From Pseudacidovorax intermedius (GTDB lineage Bacteria; Pseudomonadota; Gammaproteobacteria; Burkholderiales; Burkholderiaceae_C): a DNA stretch of 64,000 nucleotides. Under the pieces are notes generated by a model. That model ran no database searches, was not told the origin of the DNA, and worked only from the letters and a program-made list of their open reading frames with translations. The DNA lies in assembly GCF_003350475.1 (NCBI RefSeq), contig NZ_QQAV01000001.1, positions 364,836 through 428,835 on the forward strand, in the 5' to 3' direction. Positions 1 to 9,851 of the stretch are shown here, one piece after another. The translations under genes were made by a program, and so were the position numbers. The first letter of the stretch is position 1, and every line of letters starts with the position of its first letter.

Positions 1-297
1 CAGACCGCCTTCCGCGAGGTGGCCGATGCCCTCGCCGGCCGCGAAACGCTGGGCGAGCAGGCCCGCGCCGCCCGCGCCCAGGCCGAGGCCGAGGGCACGC
101 GCCTGCGCCTGTCGGACCTGCGCTACCGCAACGGCGTGGCCAGCGCCCTCGACCTGCTGGATGCGCAGCGCTCGCAGTTCACGGCCCGCCAGACGGCGGT
201 GCAGACCCAGCTGGCGCTGCTGCAGAACCAGGTCACGCTCTACAAGACGCTGGGCGGCGGCTGGACCAGCAGCACGCAGCAGGCCGGCGCCCAGTAG
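1..297 (+). CDS. Efflux outer-membrane (TolC/NodT-type) protein, C-terminal part
   Basis: The reading frame is open from the first base and ends at a TAG at 295-297, leaving 98 residues of a gene that begins upstream of the window. The sequence is a long charged amphipathic helix followed by the motif LRYRNGVASALDLLDAQRS and a second helix ending in TLGGGW. This is the typical C-terminal end of the outer-membrane channels of RND tripartite pumps (OprM/NodT family), where a helical pair forms the periplasmic tunnel. The inner-membrane pump and adaptor are presumably upstream. The substrate cannot be told. Confidence 0.85.
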   Translation, partial: QTAFREVADALAGRETLGEQARAARAQAEAEGTRLRLSDLRYRNGVASALDLLDAQRSQFTARQTAVQTQLALLQNQVTLYKTLGGGWTSSTQQAGAQ

Positions 298-423
298 GCC
301 CGGACGCAGCGGTCGGCGGCGACCTTCGAGCCGATCGCTGATCTGCATCAGGAGTCCTTCTTTCGGGGGGTGTGCGGGGGTTATCCCGGGTCAGCCGGGG
401 CCTGTCCGCCCACCCCCCGTCCC

Positions 424-429
424 TATAAT
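424..429 (+). promoter_or_regulatory. Candidate -10 box for the cytochrome gene
   Basis: A perfect TATAAT lies 42 bases before the cytochrome start codon in an otherwise GC-rich gap (298-470). No good -35 box is seen at the expected distance, so this is only a candidate. Confidence 0.4.
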
Positions 430-470
430 CGAACGCTGTTTTCCAATAGCCCCCGATACCGAGGACAGCG

Positions 471-1106
471 ATGAGCGAGAGCGCGCAAAACCCGGCTCCG
501 GCCACCGAAGAGGCGCATACGGGCCCGATCAAGAATCCCAAGCAGCTGATGCTCGCGGTCCTCTTCGGCTTCGTGGTTCCCATCCTCATCATTGCGGGGC
601 TGGTCTTCTTCGTGGTGTCCGGGCTCAAGCCCTCCGGTGCGGCCACCGGCGACAACATGAACCTCTACGGCGTCAGCCAGGACGCCCGCGACCGCGACGT
701 CGCCGAGCGCATCCGCAAGGTGGGCATGGTCGAGATCCGCGACGCCAACCGCCCGCTCGCCAACGGCGAAACCGTCTTCAAGACCCAATGCGCCGCCTGC
801 CACGGCAGCCCCGGCATTCCAGGCGCGCCCCACTTGGGCGATGCCGCGGCCTGGGGTCCTCGCATCGGCCAGGGCCTGGCCACGCTGACCGAGCACGCGC
901 TCAAGGGCAAGGGCGCCATGCCGCCCCAGGGCGGCGGCGACTTCAGCGATGTGGAGATCAGCCGTGCTGCGGCCTACATGGCCAACTCGGGCGGCGCCAA
1001 GTTCGAGGAGCCGGCCGCACCGGCCGCCGCCGCGCCGGCGGGCGATGCAGCGGCCACGTCGGCGGCAGCTCCTGCAGCAGCGGGCGCGATGCCGGCCAAG
1101 CAGTAA
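471..1106 (+). CDS. Membrane-anchored c-type cytochrome (cytochrome c5-like)
   Basis: 211 residues. One membrane segment lies at about residues 27-50, followed by a periplasmic domain with the haem-binding motif C107-A-A-C110-H111. Met150 in GKGAMPPQGG is the likely distal ligand, as in class I cytochromes c of the c5 group. The last ~45 residues are an Ala/Pro-rich low-complexity tail. It should carry electrons on the periplasmic side of the inner membrane; the partner oxidase or reductase is not identified. It stands alone, with a terminator just downstream. The ATG at 471 places the membrane anchor correctly. Confidence 0.9.
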   Translation: MSESAQNPAPATEEAHTGPIKNPKQLMLAVLFGFVVPILIIAGLVFFVVSGLKPSGAATGDNMNLYGVSQDARDRDVAERIRKVGMVEIRDANRPLANGETVFKTQCAACHGSPGIPGAPHLGDAAAWGPRIGQGLATLTEHALKGKGAMPPQGGGDFSDVEISRAAAYMANSGGAKFEEPAAPAAAAPAGDAAATSAAAPAAAGAMPAKQ

Positions 1107-1143
1107 CGAGCGCAGACATCACGACCGGGCCTCGGCCCTCTTG

Positions 1144-1167
1144 AAAGCCGGCATTCGCCGGCTTTTT
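1144..1167 (+). terminator. Rho-independent terminator after the cytochrome gene
   Basis: A perfect 9-bp stem (AAAGCCGGC / GCCGGCTTT) with a 4-base ATTC loop is followed directly by a T run. It lies 38 bases after the cytochrome stop codon. Confidence 0.85.
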
Positions 1168-1250
1168 CGTTTGTGGCGCAACAGCTGCGGCGATGCGCCT
1201 GCGCTTCGGCTCAGCGCAAGCCGCGTCTCGCGGCGCCTGCTCGTCTCGCG

Positions 1251-1784
1251 TCAGGCCGCGCTTCGGGCCGCGGCCGGACTGCGGACGAAGCCGAAGCGCG
1301 TCGGCAGGTCGGCCGCCGGCACCTCTTCCGGCGCCGGCCAGACGCCCTGCTCGAGTGCGTCGGCCGCCAGGCCCATGTCCTGCGAATGGACGATGCCCAG
1401 GCCGGCCGATGCAGCGACATACAGGCGCCCTTCCGCATCCAGAAGCACCCGCTGCAACGCGCCAGCCTGTCCGGTGTGCGCCTGGAGCGAGAAGTCGCCC
1501 ATCACGCGCCACACCAGCGGCGCGGCCTCCAGCTCCACGTACACCCGTTGCGGCCCGTTCTGGAAGAACCACTGGCCGGTGGCATCCGGCTCGTAGTTGC
1601 GCTGGATGAAGTCGATCAGCTTGTCATGCCGCAGCAGCGAACCCTTGCTCTGCGGAAAGGGGCCGGCCGCCTGCGTGGGGTCGTCGCGCATGTACCACTG
1701 GCCGCGTGCATCAAGGCCCAGCCAACCGTAGCAGTGGGGCACGTTGGGCCACTTGGCCAGTGCCTGTTTGACGATGTCATCCAT
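1251..1784 (-). CDS. Conserved hypothetical protein (possibly DUF2946 family)
   Basis: 177 residues from the ATG at 1784. Upstream in-frame TTG/GTG codons exist, but the conserved-looking part begins at MDDIVKQALAKWPNVPHCYG. The protein is soluble, with no signal peptide or membrane segment, and rich in Trp, Gly and aromatic residues (GWLGLDARGQWYMRDD). I associate the PNVPHCYGWL.LDARG.W pattern with a short family of unknown function common in Burkholderiales, perhaps DUF2946, but cannot verify this. It lies downstream of the YheT-type hydrolase on the same strand and may be cotranscribed with it. Confidence 0.6.
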   Translation of the reverse strand: MDDIVKQALAKWPNVPHCYGWLGLDARGQWYMRDDPTQAAGPFPQSKGSLLRHDKLIDFIQRNYEPDATGQWFFQNGPQRVYVELEAAPLVWRVMGDFSLQAHTGQAGALQRVLLDAEGRLYVAASAGLGIVHSQDMGLAADALEQGVWPAPEEVPAADLPTRFGFVRSPAAARSAA

Positions 1785-1921
1785 GGCGGCATTGTCAGCG
1801 CCGAAGTTGCCATGCGGTGTCGCCCATGCCGCCATCGCGAGTGAGCCGAGGCCGACACCGATGTCGACACTGCCCGGCGGCCGGCGCACCAGGCAGACGC
1901 GCACCGTCAACCCATGCGACT

Positions 1922-2896
1922 TCAGCGATGGGCCAGCAGCCAGTCCACCACGGCCTGCGGCATCGTCCGTACATGCCCTGGCCAGCCGCCCTGCGGAAAG
2001 CCGACATGGCCGCCATGCAGCGGCTGCCAGAGGGTTACGCGCGGATTGCTCACCCGCGCCGGCACCGGGAGGCTCTCGCCGGGCACGAACGGGTCGTTGC
2101 GGGCATTGAGCACCAGCGCCGGGATGCGGATGTCGCCCAGCCGCGGCCCCGCGGCGGCGCGGGCGTAGTAGTCCTCCGCGTCCTTGAAGCCGTGAAGGGG
2201 CGCGGTGAACAGGTCGTCGAAGTCGCGCAGGCGGCGCGCGGCGCGTAGTCGATCGGCATCGAAGAGGCCGGGATGCTGCGTTAGCTTGGCCAGCGCCTTG
2301 GGCTTCATGGTCGAGAGAAACATGCGCTCGTACACCAGCCGGTTGAAGCCGCGTCCGATGGCGTCGGCGCCGGCGGCCAGGTCCAGCGGTGCGCTCACGC
2401 CGGCCACGGCCTGCACCACGGCAGCGGCGCTGTCGCCGGCCTCCTCGGCCCAGCGCAGCAGCGCATTGCCGCCCAACGAGACGCCGACGGCCAGCACGCC
2501 GGCCGGGCTGCGTTCGCGCAGACGCGCCAGCACCCAGCCCACCTCTTCATGGTCGCCCGAGTGGTAGGCCCGCGGGCCCAGATTCAGCTCACCGCTGCAG
2601 CCGCGGAAATGCGGCACCGCGAAGCCGAGTCCACGCTCGCGCGCCACCGCCGCCAGCGCCTCGGCATAGTGGCTGCGCGACGAGCCTTCGAGGCCGTGGA
2701 AGAGCACCAGCAGCGGCGCCGCGGCCGGATCGGCCGCGTGCTGGAAATCCACATCCACGAAATCGCCGTCCGGGGCGTCCCAGCGCTCGCGGCGGTACAC
2801 CGGGGCGGCGCCCACATAGCGGCGGCCGAACAGGGCCGGCCAGATGGTCTGCGCGTTGCCGCCCGGCAGCCAGCGAGGCGCGACGAAAGCCTGCAC
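1922..2896 (-). CDS. Alpha/beta hydrolase, YheT family
   Basis: 324 residues, the usual YheT length. The alpha/beta-hydrolase core shows the oxyanion region LFHGLEGSSRSHY, the nucleophile elbow GVSLGGN (Ser140), an acid in NARNDPF and a C-terminal His in PLHGGHVGF. The family is predicted to hydrolyse esters; the natural substrate is not known. The best start is a GTG at 2896, 14 bases after the stop codon of the SnoaL-like gene upstream, which suggests coupled expression. No ATG is available at the right place. Confidence 0.85.
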   Translation of the reverse strand: MQAFVAPRWLPGGNAQTIWPALFGRRYVGAAPVYRRERWDAPDGDFVDVDFQHAADPAAAPLLVLFHGLEGSSRSHYAEALAAVARERGLGFAVPHFRGCSGELNLGPRAYHSGDHEEVGWVLARLRERSPAGVLAVGVSLGGNALLRWAEEAGDSAAAVVQAVAGVSAPLDLAAGADAIGRGFNRLVYERMFLSTMKPKALAKLTQHPGLFDADRLRAARRLRDFDDLFTAPLHGFKDAEDYYARAAAGPRLGDIRIPALVLNARNDPFVPGESLPVPARVSNPRVTLWQPLHGGHVGFPQGGWPGHVRTMPQAVVDWLLAHR

Positions 2897-2910
2897 GGTG
2901 GACGTCGACC

Positions 2911-3363
2911 TCAGTGCAGCAGGCCCGGGGTCTCGACCGCGTCGTCGGGCTCGCGCGAGGTGCCGGGGCTGGCATGGTGCGCCACCAGCCGCCAGCCCAT
3001 CTCGGTCTTCAGATAGACGTTGGTGGCCAGCACGAAGGCATGGCGCGGACCTTCGGCGGTAAGCACCTCGATGCGCTCGAGCACGTTGTGCACGCTGGTG
3101 CCCAGGGCTTCGACGCGGCGCACATGCGAAGGCCGCGCATGCACGGCACCGCCGTTGGCGAACATCTGCTCGAACGCGCTGCGGATGGCCGCCACCCCCA
3201 CCAACCGCGGGCCGCCAGGATGCACGCAGAACACGTCCTCCTCGTCGGCCCAGCAGGCCATCAACGCATCGACGTCGCCGCGTTGCAGCGCGTCGTAGAA
3301 GGCGGCTTCCAGGTCGTCGGCAGTGCCGCCCAGGGCGGCGGGGTATCGGGTTTTGCTGGGCAT
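2911..3363 (-). CDS. SnoaL/NTF2-like domain protein
   Basis: 150 residues. The sequence follows the NTF2-like cone fold of the YybH/SnoaL type: LEAAFYDALQRGDVDALMACWADEEDVFCVHPGG, then AIRSAFEQMF and a strand-rich second half with GWRLVAHHAS near the end. Such proteins are often small-molecule isomerases or calcium/calmodulin-kinase-association-like domains; no specific role can be assigned. The ATG at 3363 is used because the upstream extension is not protein-like. It is divergent from rutA, with 212 bases between the two start codons. Confidence 0.8.
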   Translation of the reverse strand: MPSKTRYPAALGGTADDLEAAFYDALQRGDVDALMACWADEEDVFCVHPGGPRLVGVAAIRSAFEQMFANGGAVHARPSHVRRVEALGTSVHNVLERIEVLTAEGPRHAFVLATNVYLKTEMGWRLVAHHASPGTSREPDDAVETPGLLH

Positions 3364-3454
3364 GGCAGCCGCGATTCTGCCGTTCCCCACGCACCACGCC
3401 CCGGCATGCGGCGCACCACCTTGCCGCGCACTCGCCCATCGCTGCGAACCGTTT

Positions 3455-3470
3455 TGGACCATTTGGTCAA
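3455..3470. promoter_or_regulatory. RutR-like operator upstream of rutA
   Basis: TGGACCATTTGGTCAA matches the E. coli RutR consensus TTGACCAnnTGGTCAA at all but one of its 14 fixed positions. It lies 105 bases before the rutA start codon and 54 bases before the -24 element. A rutR homologue is at 7339-8088 and a second similar site is at 8295-8310. Confidence 0.75.
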
Positions 3471-3524
3471 AACACGCAAGGCAAATTTCCATCAAGCCAT
3501 TGATCTAGAACAGGAAACTGGCAT

Positions 3525-3540
3525 TGGCACAGCGCGTGCA
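3525..3540 (+). promoter_or_regulatory. Sigma-54 promoter of the rut operon
   Basis: TGGCACAGCGCGTGCA agrees with TGGCACGNNNNTTGCA except at two positions. It has the invariant GG (3526-3527) and GC (3538-3539) with exactly 10 bases between. The predicted start is near 3551, giving a ~25-base leader with a CTGGAG ribosome site at 3561 before the rutA ATG. The E. coli rut operon is likewise NtrC/sigma-54 dependent. Confidence 0.75.
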
Positions 3541-3575
3541 AACCCGCCGGCAATCCCATCCTGGAGTCCACCCAC

Positions 3576-4697
<1,122 letters not shown>

Positions 4698-4711
4698 CGG
4701 AAGGCGGCACC

Positions 4712-5503
<792 letters not shown>

Positions 5504-5534
5504 TCCTTCATCCATCCCACTCTGGAGTCCCTTC

Positions 5535-5927
5535 ATGCCCAAGGAAGCCATCATCCCTCCCGGCACCAGCACCCCCATCGCGCCTTTCGTGCCCGGCACG
5601 CTGGCCGACGGGGTTGTCTACGTCTCGGGCACGCTGCCCTTCGACGAGGACAACAACGTCGTGCACGTCGGCGATGCCACCGCGCAGACCCGCCATGTGC
5701 TGGAGACCATCAAGGGCGTCATCGAGGCCGCGGGCGGCACGATGGACGATGTCACCTTCAACATGATCTTCATCACCGACTGGGCCAACTACGCCAAGGT
5801 CAACGCGGTGTATGCCGAGTATTTCCCCGGCACCAAGCCGGCGCGCTACTGCATCCAGTGCGGCCTGGTGAAGCCCGACGCCCTGGTGGAGATCGCCTCC
5901 ATCGCCCACGTGGGCAAGAAGGCCTGA
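5535..5927 (+). CDS. rutC: 3-aminoacrylate deaminase RutC (RidA family)
   Basis: 130 residues of the YjgF/YER057c/UK114 (RidA) family. The substrate-site Arg104 ([20 protein letters not shown]) and Glu119 are present. It speeds deamination of 3-aminoacrylate to malonic semialdehyde and ammonium. A CTGGAG ribosome site precedes the ATG. It sits between rutB and rutD in the standard order. Confidence 0.94.
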   Translation: MPKEAIIPPGTSTPIAPFVPGTLADGVVYVSGTLPFDEDNNVVHVGDATAQTRHVLETIKGVIEAAGGTMDDVTFNMIFITDWANYAKVNAVYAEYFPGTKPARYCIQCGLVKPDALVEIASIAHVGKKA

Positions 5928-5935
5928 GCCGCGCC

Positions 5936-6724
5936 ATGGCGCTGTACCACGAGGTGCACGGCGAAGGCCGCACCGGCGCGCCCAGTGTGCTGCTGTCCTC
6001 GGGCCTGGGCGGCTCGGCCGGCTTCTGGCGGCCGCAGATCCCGGCGCTGGTCGAGGCCGGCTGGCGCGTCGTGGCCTACGACCAGCGCGGCACCGGCCGC
6101 AGCCCCGCCGACCTGCCCGCGGGCTACAGCATCGCCGACATGGCGCGCGATGTGGCCGAGGTGATGGACGCCACCGGCACCGAGCGCTGCCACCTGGTGG
6201 GCCATGCCCTGGGCGGCCTGGTCGGCCTGCAGCTGGCGCTGGATGCACCCACGCGCGTCGCGAGCCTGGTGCTGGTCAACGCCTGGTCGCGGCCCAACCC
6301 GCACTCGGCCCGCTGCTTCGACGCCCGCCTGTCGCTGCTGGGTGCCTGCGGGCCGCGCGCCTATGTGGAGGCGCAGCCCATCTTCCTGTACCCCGCCGAC
6401 TGGGCCGCGGCCCATGCCGCCGAGGTGCAGGCCGAGGTGGACCATGCCTTCGCCCACTTTCCCGGCGAGGCCAACATGCGCGCACGCATCGGCGCCCTGC
6501 GCGCCTTCGACGTCGACGCGCGCCTGCACGAGATCGCCGTGCCCACGCTGGTCGCCTGCGCGCAGGACGACGTGCTGGTGCCGTGGACCATGTCCCGGCG
6601 CCTGGCCGAAGGCCTGCCCCAGGCCCTGCTCGATCGCAGCCCGCACGGCGGCCATGCGCACAGCGTGACCGATCCGGCCGGCTTCAACGCGGCGCTGCTC
6701 GGCTTCCTGTCGCGTCAGGACTGA
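5936..6724 (+). CDS. rutD: RutD, alpha/beta-hydrolase-fold protein of uracil degradation
   Basis: 262 residues. The hydrolase fold is clear ([41 protein letters not shown]). The nucleophile elbow reads GHALGG, with Ala91 where a serine hydrolase has Ser. E. coli RutD has the same GHALG, so this is a family trait and not a defect. It is thought to help aminoacrylate breakdown; its exact reaction is debated. It starts 9 bases after the rutC stop codon. Confidence 0.93.
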   Translation: MALYHEVHGEGRTGAPSVLLSSGLGGSAGFWRPQIPALVEAGWRVVAYDQRGTGRSPADLPAGYSIADMARDVAEVMDATGTERCHLVGHALGGLVGLQLALDAPTRVASLVLVNAWSRPNPHSARCFDARLSLLGACGPRAYVEAQPIFLYPADWAAAHAAEVQAEVDHAFAHFPGEANMRARIGALRAFDVDARLHEIAVPTLVACAQDDVLVPWTMSRRLAEGLPQALLDRSPHGGHAHSVTDPAGFNAALLGFLSRQD

Positions 6725-6747
6725 CCCTTCTTCTCTTCCGGCTTCCG

Positions 6748-7326
6748 ATGATGATGTCCACCGCCCCCGCCCCCGCCCCCACCGCCGCCGCCGCCGCCGC
6801 CGCCGCAGCCCTGCAGGCCCTGGCCGCCACGCCGCCCGAACGCGGCGACTACCGCAATGCCATGGCCCGCCTGGGCGCGGCCGTGAACGTCATCACCACC
6901 GATGGTCCCGCGGGGCGTGCGGGCTTCACCGCCTCGGCCGTGTGCAGCGTGACCGACGAGCCGCCCACGCTGCTCGTCTGCCTGAACCGCAGCGCCTCGG
7001 TGTATCCCATCTTCCAGGCCAACGGCGTGCTGTGCGTGAACGTGCTGGGCGCCGGCCAGCAGCAGCTGTCCAACCTGTTCGGTGGCAAGACGCCCATGGC
7101 TGAGCGCTTCGCCGCGGCCGAGTGGCAGATGAGCCGCAGCGGCGTGCCGGTGCTCGCCGAGGCCGCAGCCGCATTCGAATGCCGTGTGGTCAACCGCACC
7201 GAGGTGGGCACGCATGACGTGCTGTTCTGCGAGGTGGATGCGGTGCGCATGGGCAGCGCCGCTCATGGCCTGGTGTACTTCGACCGCCGCTACCACGACT
7301 TGCTGCCGCAAGCCGCAGCGCACTGA
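6748..7326 (+). CDS. rutF: Flavin reductase RutF
   Basis: About 192 residues of the FMN-binding split-barrel flavin-reductase family: [45 protein letters not shown] and a final [12 protein letters not shown]. It supplies reduced FMN to RutA. Three in-frame ATGs in a row (6748, 6751, 6754) precede a Pro/Ala-rich, GCC-repeat-coded stretch; the third ATG is as likely a start. It ends 12 bases from the convergent rutR. RutE and RutG are not found beside it. Confidence 0.9.
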   Translation: MMMSTAPAPAPTAAAAAAAAALQALAATPPERGDYRNAMARLGAAVNVITTDGPAGRAGFTASAVCSVTDEPPTLLVCLNRSASVYPIFQANGVLCVNVLGAGQQQLSNLFGGKTPMAERFAAAEWQMSRSGVPVLAEAAAAFECRVVNRTEVGTHDVLFCEVDAVRMGSAAHGLVYFDRRYHDLLPQAAAH

Positions 7327-7338
7327 GCAGACGCGGCC

Positions 7339-8088
7339 TCAAGCGGCCAGCGGCGCCGCCATGGCCTCGGCTGTGGGCGCACTGATTCCATCCAGCACCA
7401 GGCGCTGCACGTTCTCCACCGTCTCCTCGAAGAAGGCCGCGTCCTGCAGCGTGCGGCCGGCGATGGCCTGCACCTGCACGGCGAAGTCCGCATAGTGCTG
7501 CGTCAACGCCCACAGCCCGAAGATCAGGTGATGCGGCGCCACCGGCCGCAGCCGGCCCGAGCGCACCCATTCGGCGATCACTTCGGACTTGCGCTCCACA
7601 AGCGTCCGCAGCTCCAGCGCCAGCTCTTCGCGCAGCAGCGGCGCGCCCTGGATCATCTCCAGGCAGAACAGGCGTGAGGCATCGGGCTGATCGCGCGAGA
7701 TCACCAGCTTGCGGCGGATGTAGCTGGCGATGGCTTCGCGCGGGTCCTGCTCGGCGCTGAAGCCGCGCAGCGGCTCCAGCCACACATGCAGCAGCTCGCG
7801 CAGCACGCTCACATACAGCTCTTCCTTGTTGGCGAAGTAATAGAGCAGGTTGCTCTTGGAGACATCGGCGCGTGCGGCCACCTGGTCCACGCTGGTGCCG
7901 TGCAGGCCATAGCGAGAGAACAGGCCGAGCGCGGCAGACAGGATCACGCTGCGCTTGTCTTCCGCCTGTCGCGGCCGGCGCGCGGCCCGCTTGCCGGCTG
8001 CGGGCGCCGCCTTCGTGCCCACGGGTTCTGCTTTGCGCTTGCGCACCTCGGTCGGCGCCTTCTTCTTCGCCGCGGGTGGTCTGGCCAT
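7339..8088 (-). CDS. rutR: TetR-family regulator RutR
   Basis: 249 residues. Residues ~43-92 form the TetR helix-turn-helix (ILSAALGLFSRYGLHGTS, then VAARADVSKSNLLYYFANKEELY); the C-terminal ligand domain resembles RutR (LFCLEMIQGAPLLREEL, IFGLWALTQHYADFA). A ~40-residue Lys/Ala/Arg-rich tail precedes the DNA-binding domain, which is unusual. E. coli RutR senses uracil and thymine. Two RutR-like sites lie upstream of rutA and upstream of the divergent dioxygenase operon, supporting the assignment. The ATG at 8088 is chosen from the MARPPAAKKK start. Confidence 0.85.
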   Translation of the reverse strand: MARPPAAKKKAPTEVRKRKAEPVGTKAAPAAGKRAARRPRQAEDKRSVILSAALGLFSRYGLHGTSVDQVAARADVSKSNLLYYFANKEELYVSVLRELLHVWLEPLRGFSAEQDPREAIASYIRRKLVISRDQPDASRLFCLEMIQGAPLLREELALELRTLVERKSEVIAEWVRSGRLRPVAPHHLIFGLWALTQHYADFAVQVQAIAGRTLQDAAFFEETVENVQRLVLDGISAPTAEAMAAPLAA

Positions 8089-8294
8089 CGGGCTTCCCTT
8101 TCCTTTTGTTGTCGTGGGCGTGCGTCGTGGGGTCGGCAACGGCCCGCCTGCACCGGCCATTGCGAATCGCGTACCAGCCTGCACGCACCAGCAACGGGCT
8201 TCGCGCACCGCTCATCTGTCTTGACCTGCACCAAGACACCGCAGCACGGCCGAATGGCGTGCATGCGGCGCATCGTACGCAGCCCAGCAGGCGT

Positions 8295-8310
8295 TTGTCC
8301 ATTTGGTCCA
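8295..8310. promoter_or_regulatory. Second RutR-like operator
   Basis: TTGTCCATTTGGTCCA matches 12 of the 14 fixed positions of TTGACCAnnTGGTCAA and shares the core CCATTTGGTC with the site before rutA. It ends two bases before the -24 element of the downstream sigma-54 promoter. Confidence 0.65.
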
Positions 8311-8312
8311 AC

Positions 8313-8328
8313 TGGCACGGTCGTTGCA
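8313..8328 (+). promoter_or_regulatory. Perfect-consensus sigma-54 promoter of the dioxygenase/ABC operon
   Basis: TGGCACGGTCGTTGCA fits TGGCACGNNNNTTGCA at every fixed position, with GG at 8314-8315 and GC at 8326-8327. Predicted start is near 8339, 32 bases before the dioxygenase ATG at 8371. Confidence 0.87.
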
Positions 8329-8370
8329 AACGGCCTCTGCCAGTCCCCCTTCCGCGCATCGAGACGCACC

Positions 8371-9363
8371 ATGACCCTGATGACCGTTCCCATCATCGAC
8401 CTCGCGCCCTACTTCTCGGGCACTGCCGCGCAGAAGGCCGCGCTGGCCCGACAGGTGGACGAGGCCTGCCGCAGCATCGGCTTCCTGGTGATCACGCACC
8501 ATGGCATCGATCCGGCCCTCATCGCCCGCGTCTCGGCCCTGTCGCGGCAGTTCTTCGACATGCCGCTGGGGGAAAAGCGCAAAGTGGACCGCCCGCGCGA
8601 CGACGCCGTGCGCGGCTACAGCGCGGTGGGCGAAGAAGGCCTGTCGTACAGCCTCGAAGAGGCCTCGCCCGGCGACCTGAAGGAATCCTTCTCCATCGGC
8701 CCCTCCAACGTGCCCGATGACGACTACCACCGCGGCCCCGCGGCCGGCCCGCACTTCGAGCCCAACAGCTGGCCGCCCATCGAGGGCTTCCGCGAAGCCT
8801 ACGAGCAGTACTTCGAGGCCATGAGCGATCTCTCGCGCTCGCTCATGCGCATCTTCGCGCTGGCGCTCGAGCTCCCCGAGACCTACTTCGACGACAAGAT
8901 CGACAAGCACATCAGCATGTTCCGCGTGCTGTCGTACCCGCCCCAGCGCGAGGCGCCGCTGCCCGGCCAACTGCGCGCCGGCGCGCACAGCGACTACGGC
9001 AGCCTGACCATCGTGCTGCCCGACGACAAGGGCCTGCAGGTGCAGAACAAGGCGGGCGAGTGGGTGGACGTGCCGCTGGTCGAAGGCGGCCTGGTGGTCA
9101 ACATCGCCGACCTGATGATGCAGTGGACCAACGACCAGTGGGTCTCCACCATGCACCGCGTGGTCAACCCGCCCTTCGAGGTGGCGCAGACCAACCGGCG
9201 GCAGTCGCTGGTGTTCTTCCACCAGCCCAACTACGACGCCATGGTCGAGTGCCTGCCCACCTGCCTGGCGCCGGGCGAGAAGGCCAAGTACGCGCCGATT
9301 TCGTCGGGCGATCACCTCACGTCCAAGTTCGTGAAGCAGACAACGTTCGGGGGCACCAAGTGA
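8371..9363 (+). CDS. Isopenicillin-N-synthase-like 2-oxoglutarate/Fe(II) dioxygenase (first copy)
   Basis: 330 residues. The N-terminal DIOX_N part (VPIIDLAPYF) is followed by the double-stranded beta-helix with iron ligands His206-x-Asp208 (GAHSDYGS) and His262 (STMHRVVNP). R277-x-S279 (RRQS) should bind the 2-oxoglutarate carboxylate. The family includes thymine-7-hydroxylase and nucleoside hydroxylases of fungi, but substrate cannot be read from sequence. It is the first gene of a 12-gene operon next to rut and shares rut-like control signals. An in-frame ATG at 8380 is an alternative start. The VOC gene overlaps its stop codon by one base. Confidence 0.88.
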   Translation: MTLMTVPIIDLAPYFSGTAAQKAALARQVDEACRSIGFLVITHHGIDPALIARVSALSRQFFDMPLGEKRKVDRPRDDAVRGYSAVGEEGLSYSLEEASPGDLKESFSIGPSNVPDDDYHRGPAAGPHFEPNSWPPIEGFREAYEQYFEAMSDLSRSLMRIFALALELPETYFDDKIDKHISMFRVLSYPPQREAPLPGQLRAGAHSDYGSLTIVLPDDKGLQVQNKAGEWVDVPLVEGGLVVNIADLMMQWTNDQWVSTMHRVVNPPFEVAQTNRRQSLVFFHQPNYDAMVECLPTCLAPGEKAKYAPISSGDHLTSKFVKQTTFGGTK

Positions 9364-9749
9364 TGGCCCATCTTTCCTACGTCAACGTCTTCGCCAAGGA
9401 CGTGGTCGCGTTGAGCGGCTTCTACCAACGCGTCTTCGGCTTCCCGGAGATCGAGGCCATCCGCTCGCCCATCTTCCGCGGGCTGGACACGGGCAAGAGC
9501 AGCCTGGGCTTCAACGCGCTGGATGCCTACGAGCTGCTGCACCTGGCCGAGTTCTCGGACACCAAGGGCGTGAAGTTCCTGCTCAACATCGACGTCGACA
9601 GCCGCGAGGACGTGGACCGCATGGTGCCCGTCGCGCTGGAGGCCGGCGCCACGCTCATCAAGCCGCCCTACGTCACGTACTACAACTGGTACCAGTCGGT
9701 GCTGCTCGATCCCGAGGGCAACGTCTTCCGCATCAACTTCATGATGTGA
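9363..9749 (+). CDS. VOC-superfamily (glyoxalase/dioxygenase-fold) protein
   Basis: 128 residues. It has the paired beta-alpha-beta-beta-beta layout of the vicinal-oxygen-chelate fold: YVNVFAKDVVALSGFYQRVFGFPE at the start and LLDPEGNVFRINFM at the end. It could act on an oxidised intermediate made by the dioxygenase, with which it is translationally coupled (TGATG overlap). A catalytic metal site is not certain. The substrate is unknown. Confidence 0.82.
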   Translation: MAHLSYVNVFAKDVVALSGFYQRVFGFPEIEAIRSPIFRGLDTGKSSLGFNALDAYELLHLAEFSDTKGVKFLLNIDVDSREDVDRMVPVALEAGATLIKPPYVTYYNWYQSVLLDPEGNVFRINFMM

Positions 9750-9851
9750 CGCGCCCGCCGCCCGGCCGGCTGGCGCCGGGGCGGCACTGTTCGTGCTTTT
9801 TCACCTTTCCGCTTCCTTCCTCTCCCCTCTTCCTTCCTCCTGGAGGTCTCC

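Noticed and set aside
3400-3440. Possible NtrC binding site upstream of rutA
   Set aside because: GCGCACCACC matches only one half of the NtrC palindrome; the other half (TTGCCGCGC) is poor. Activator sites probably exist but cannot be named from this.
5936-6724. RutD as an inactivated hydrolase because Ser is replaced by Ala in GHALGG
   Set aside because: E. coli RutD has the same Ala in the elbow, so this is a family feature and not a local mutation.
8140-8260. Possible NtrC sites upstream of the dioxygenase operon
   Set aside because: Several TGCACC-like half sites occur, but none has a convincing second half at the right spacing.
9750-9851. Terminator between the VOC gene and the BMP binding-protein gene
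   Set aside because: GC-rich partial inverted repeats near 9770 are imperfect and the nearby short T runs do not follow a clear stem; read-through into the importer genes is more likely.
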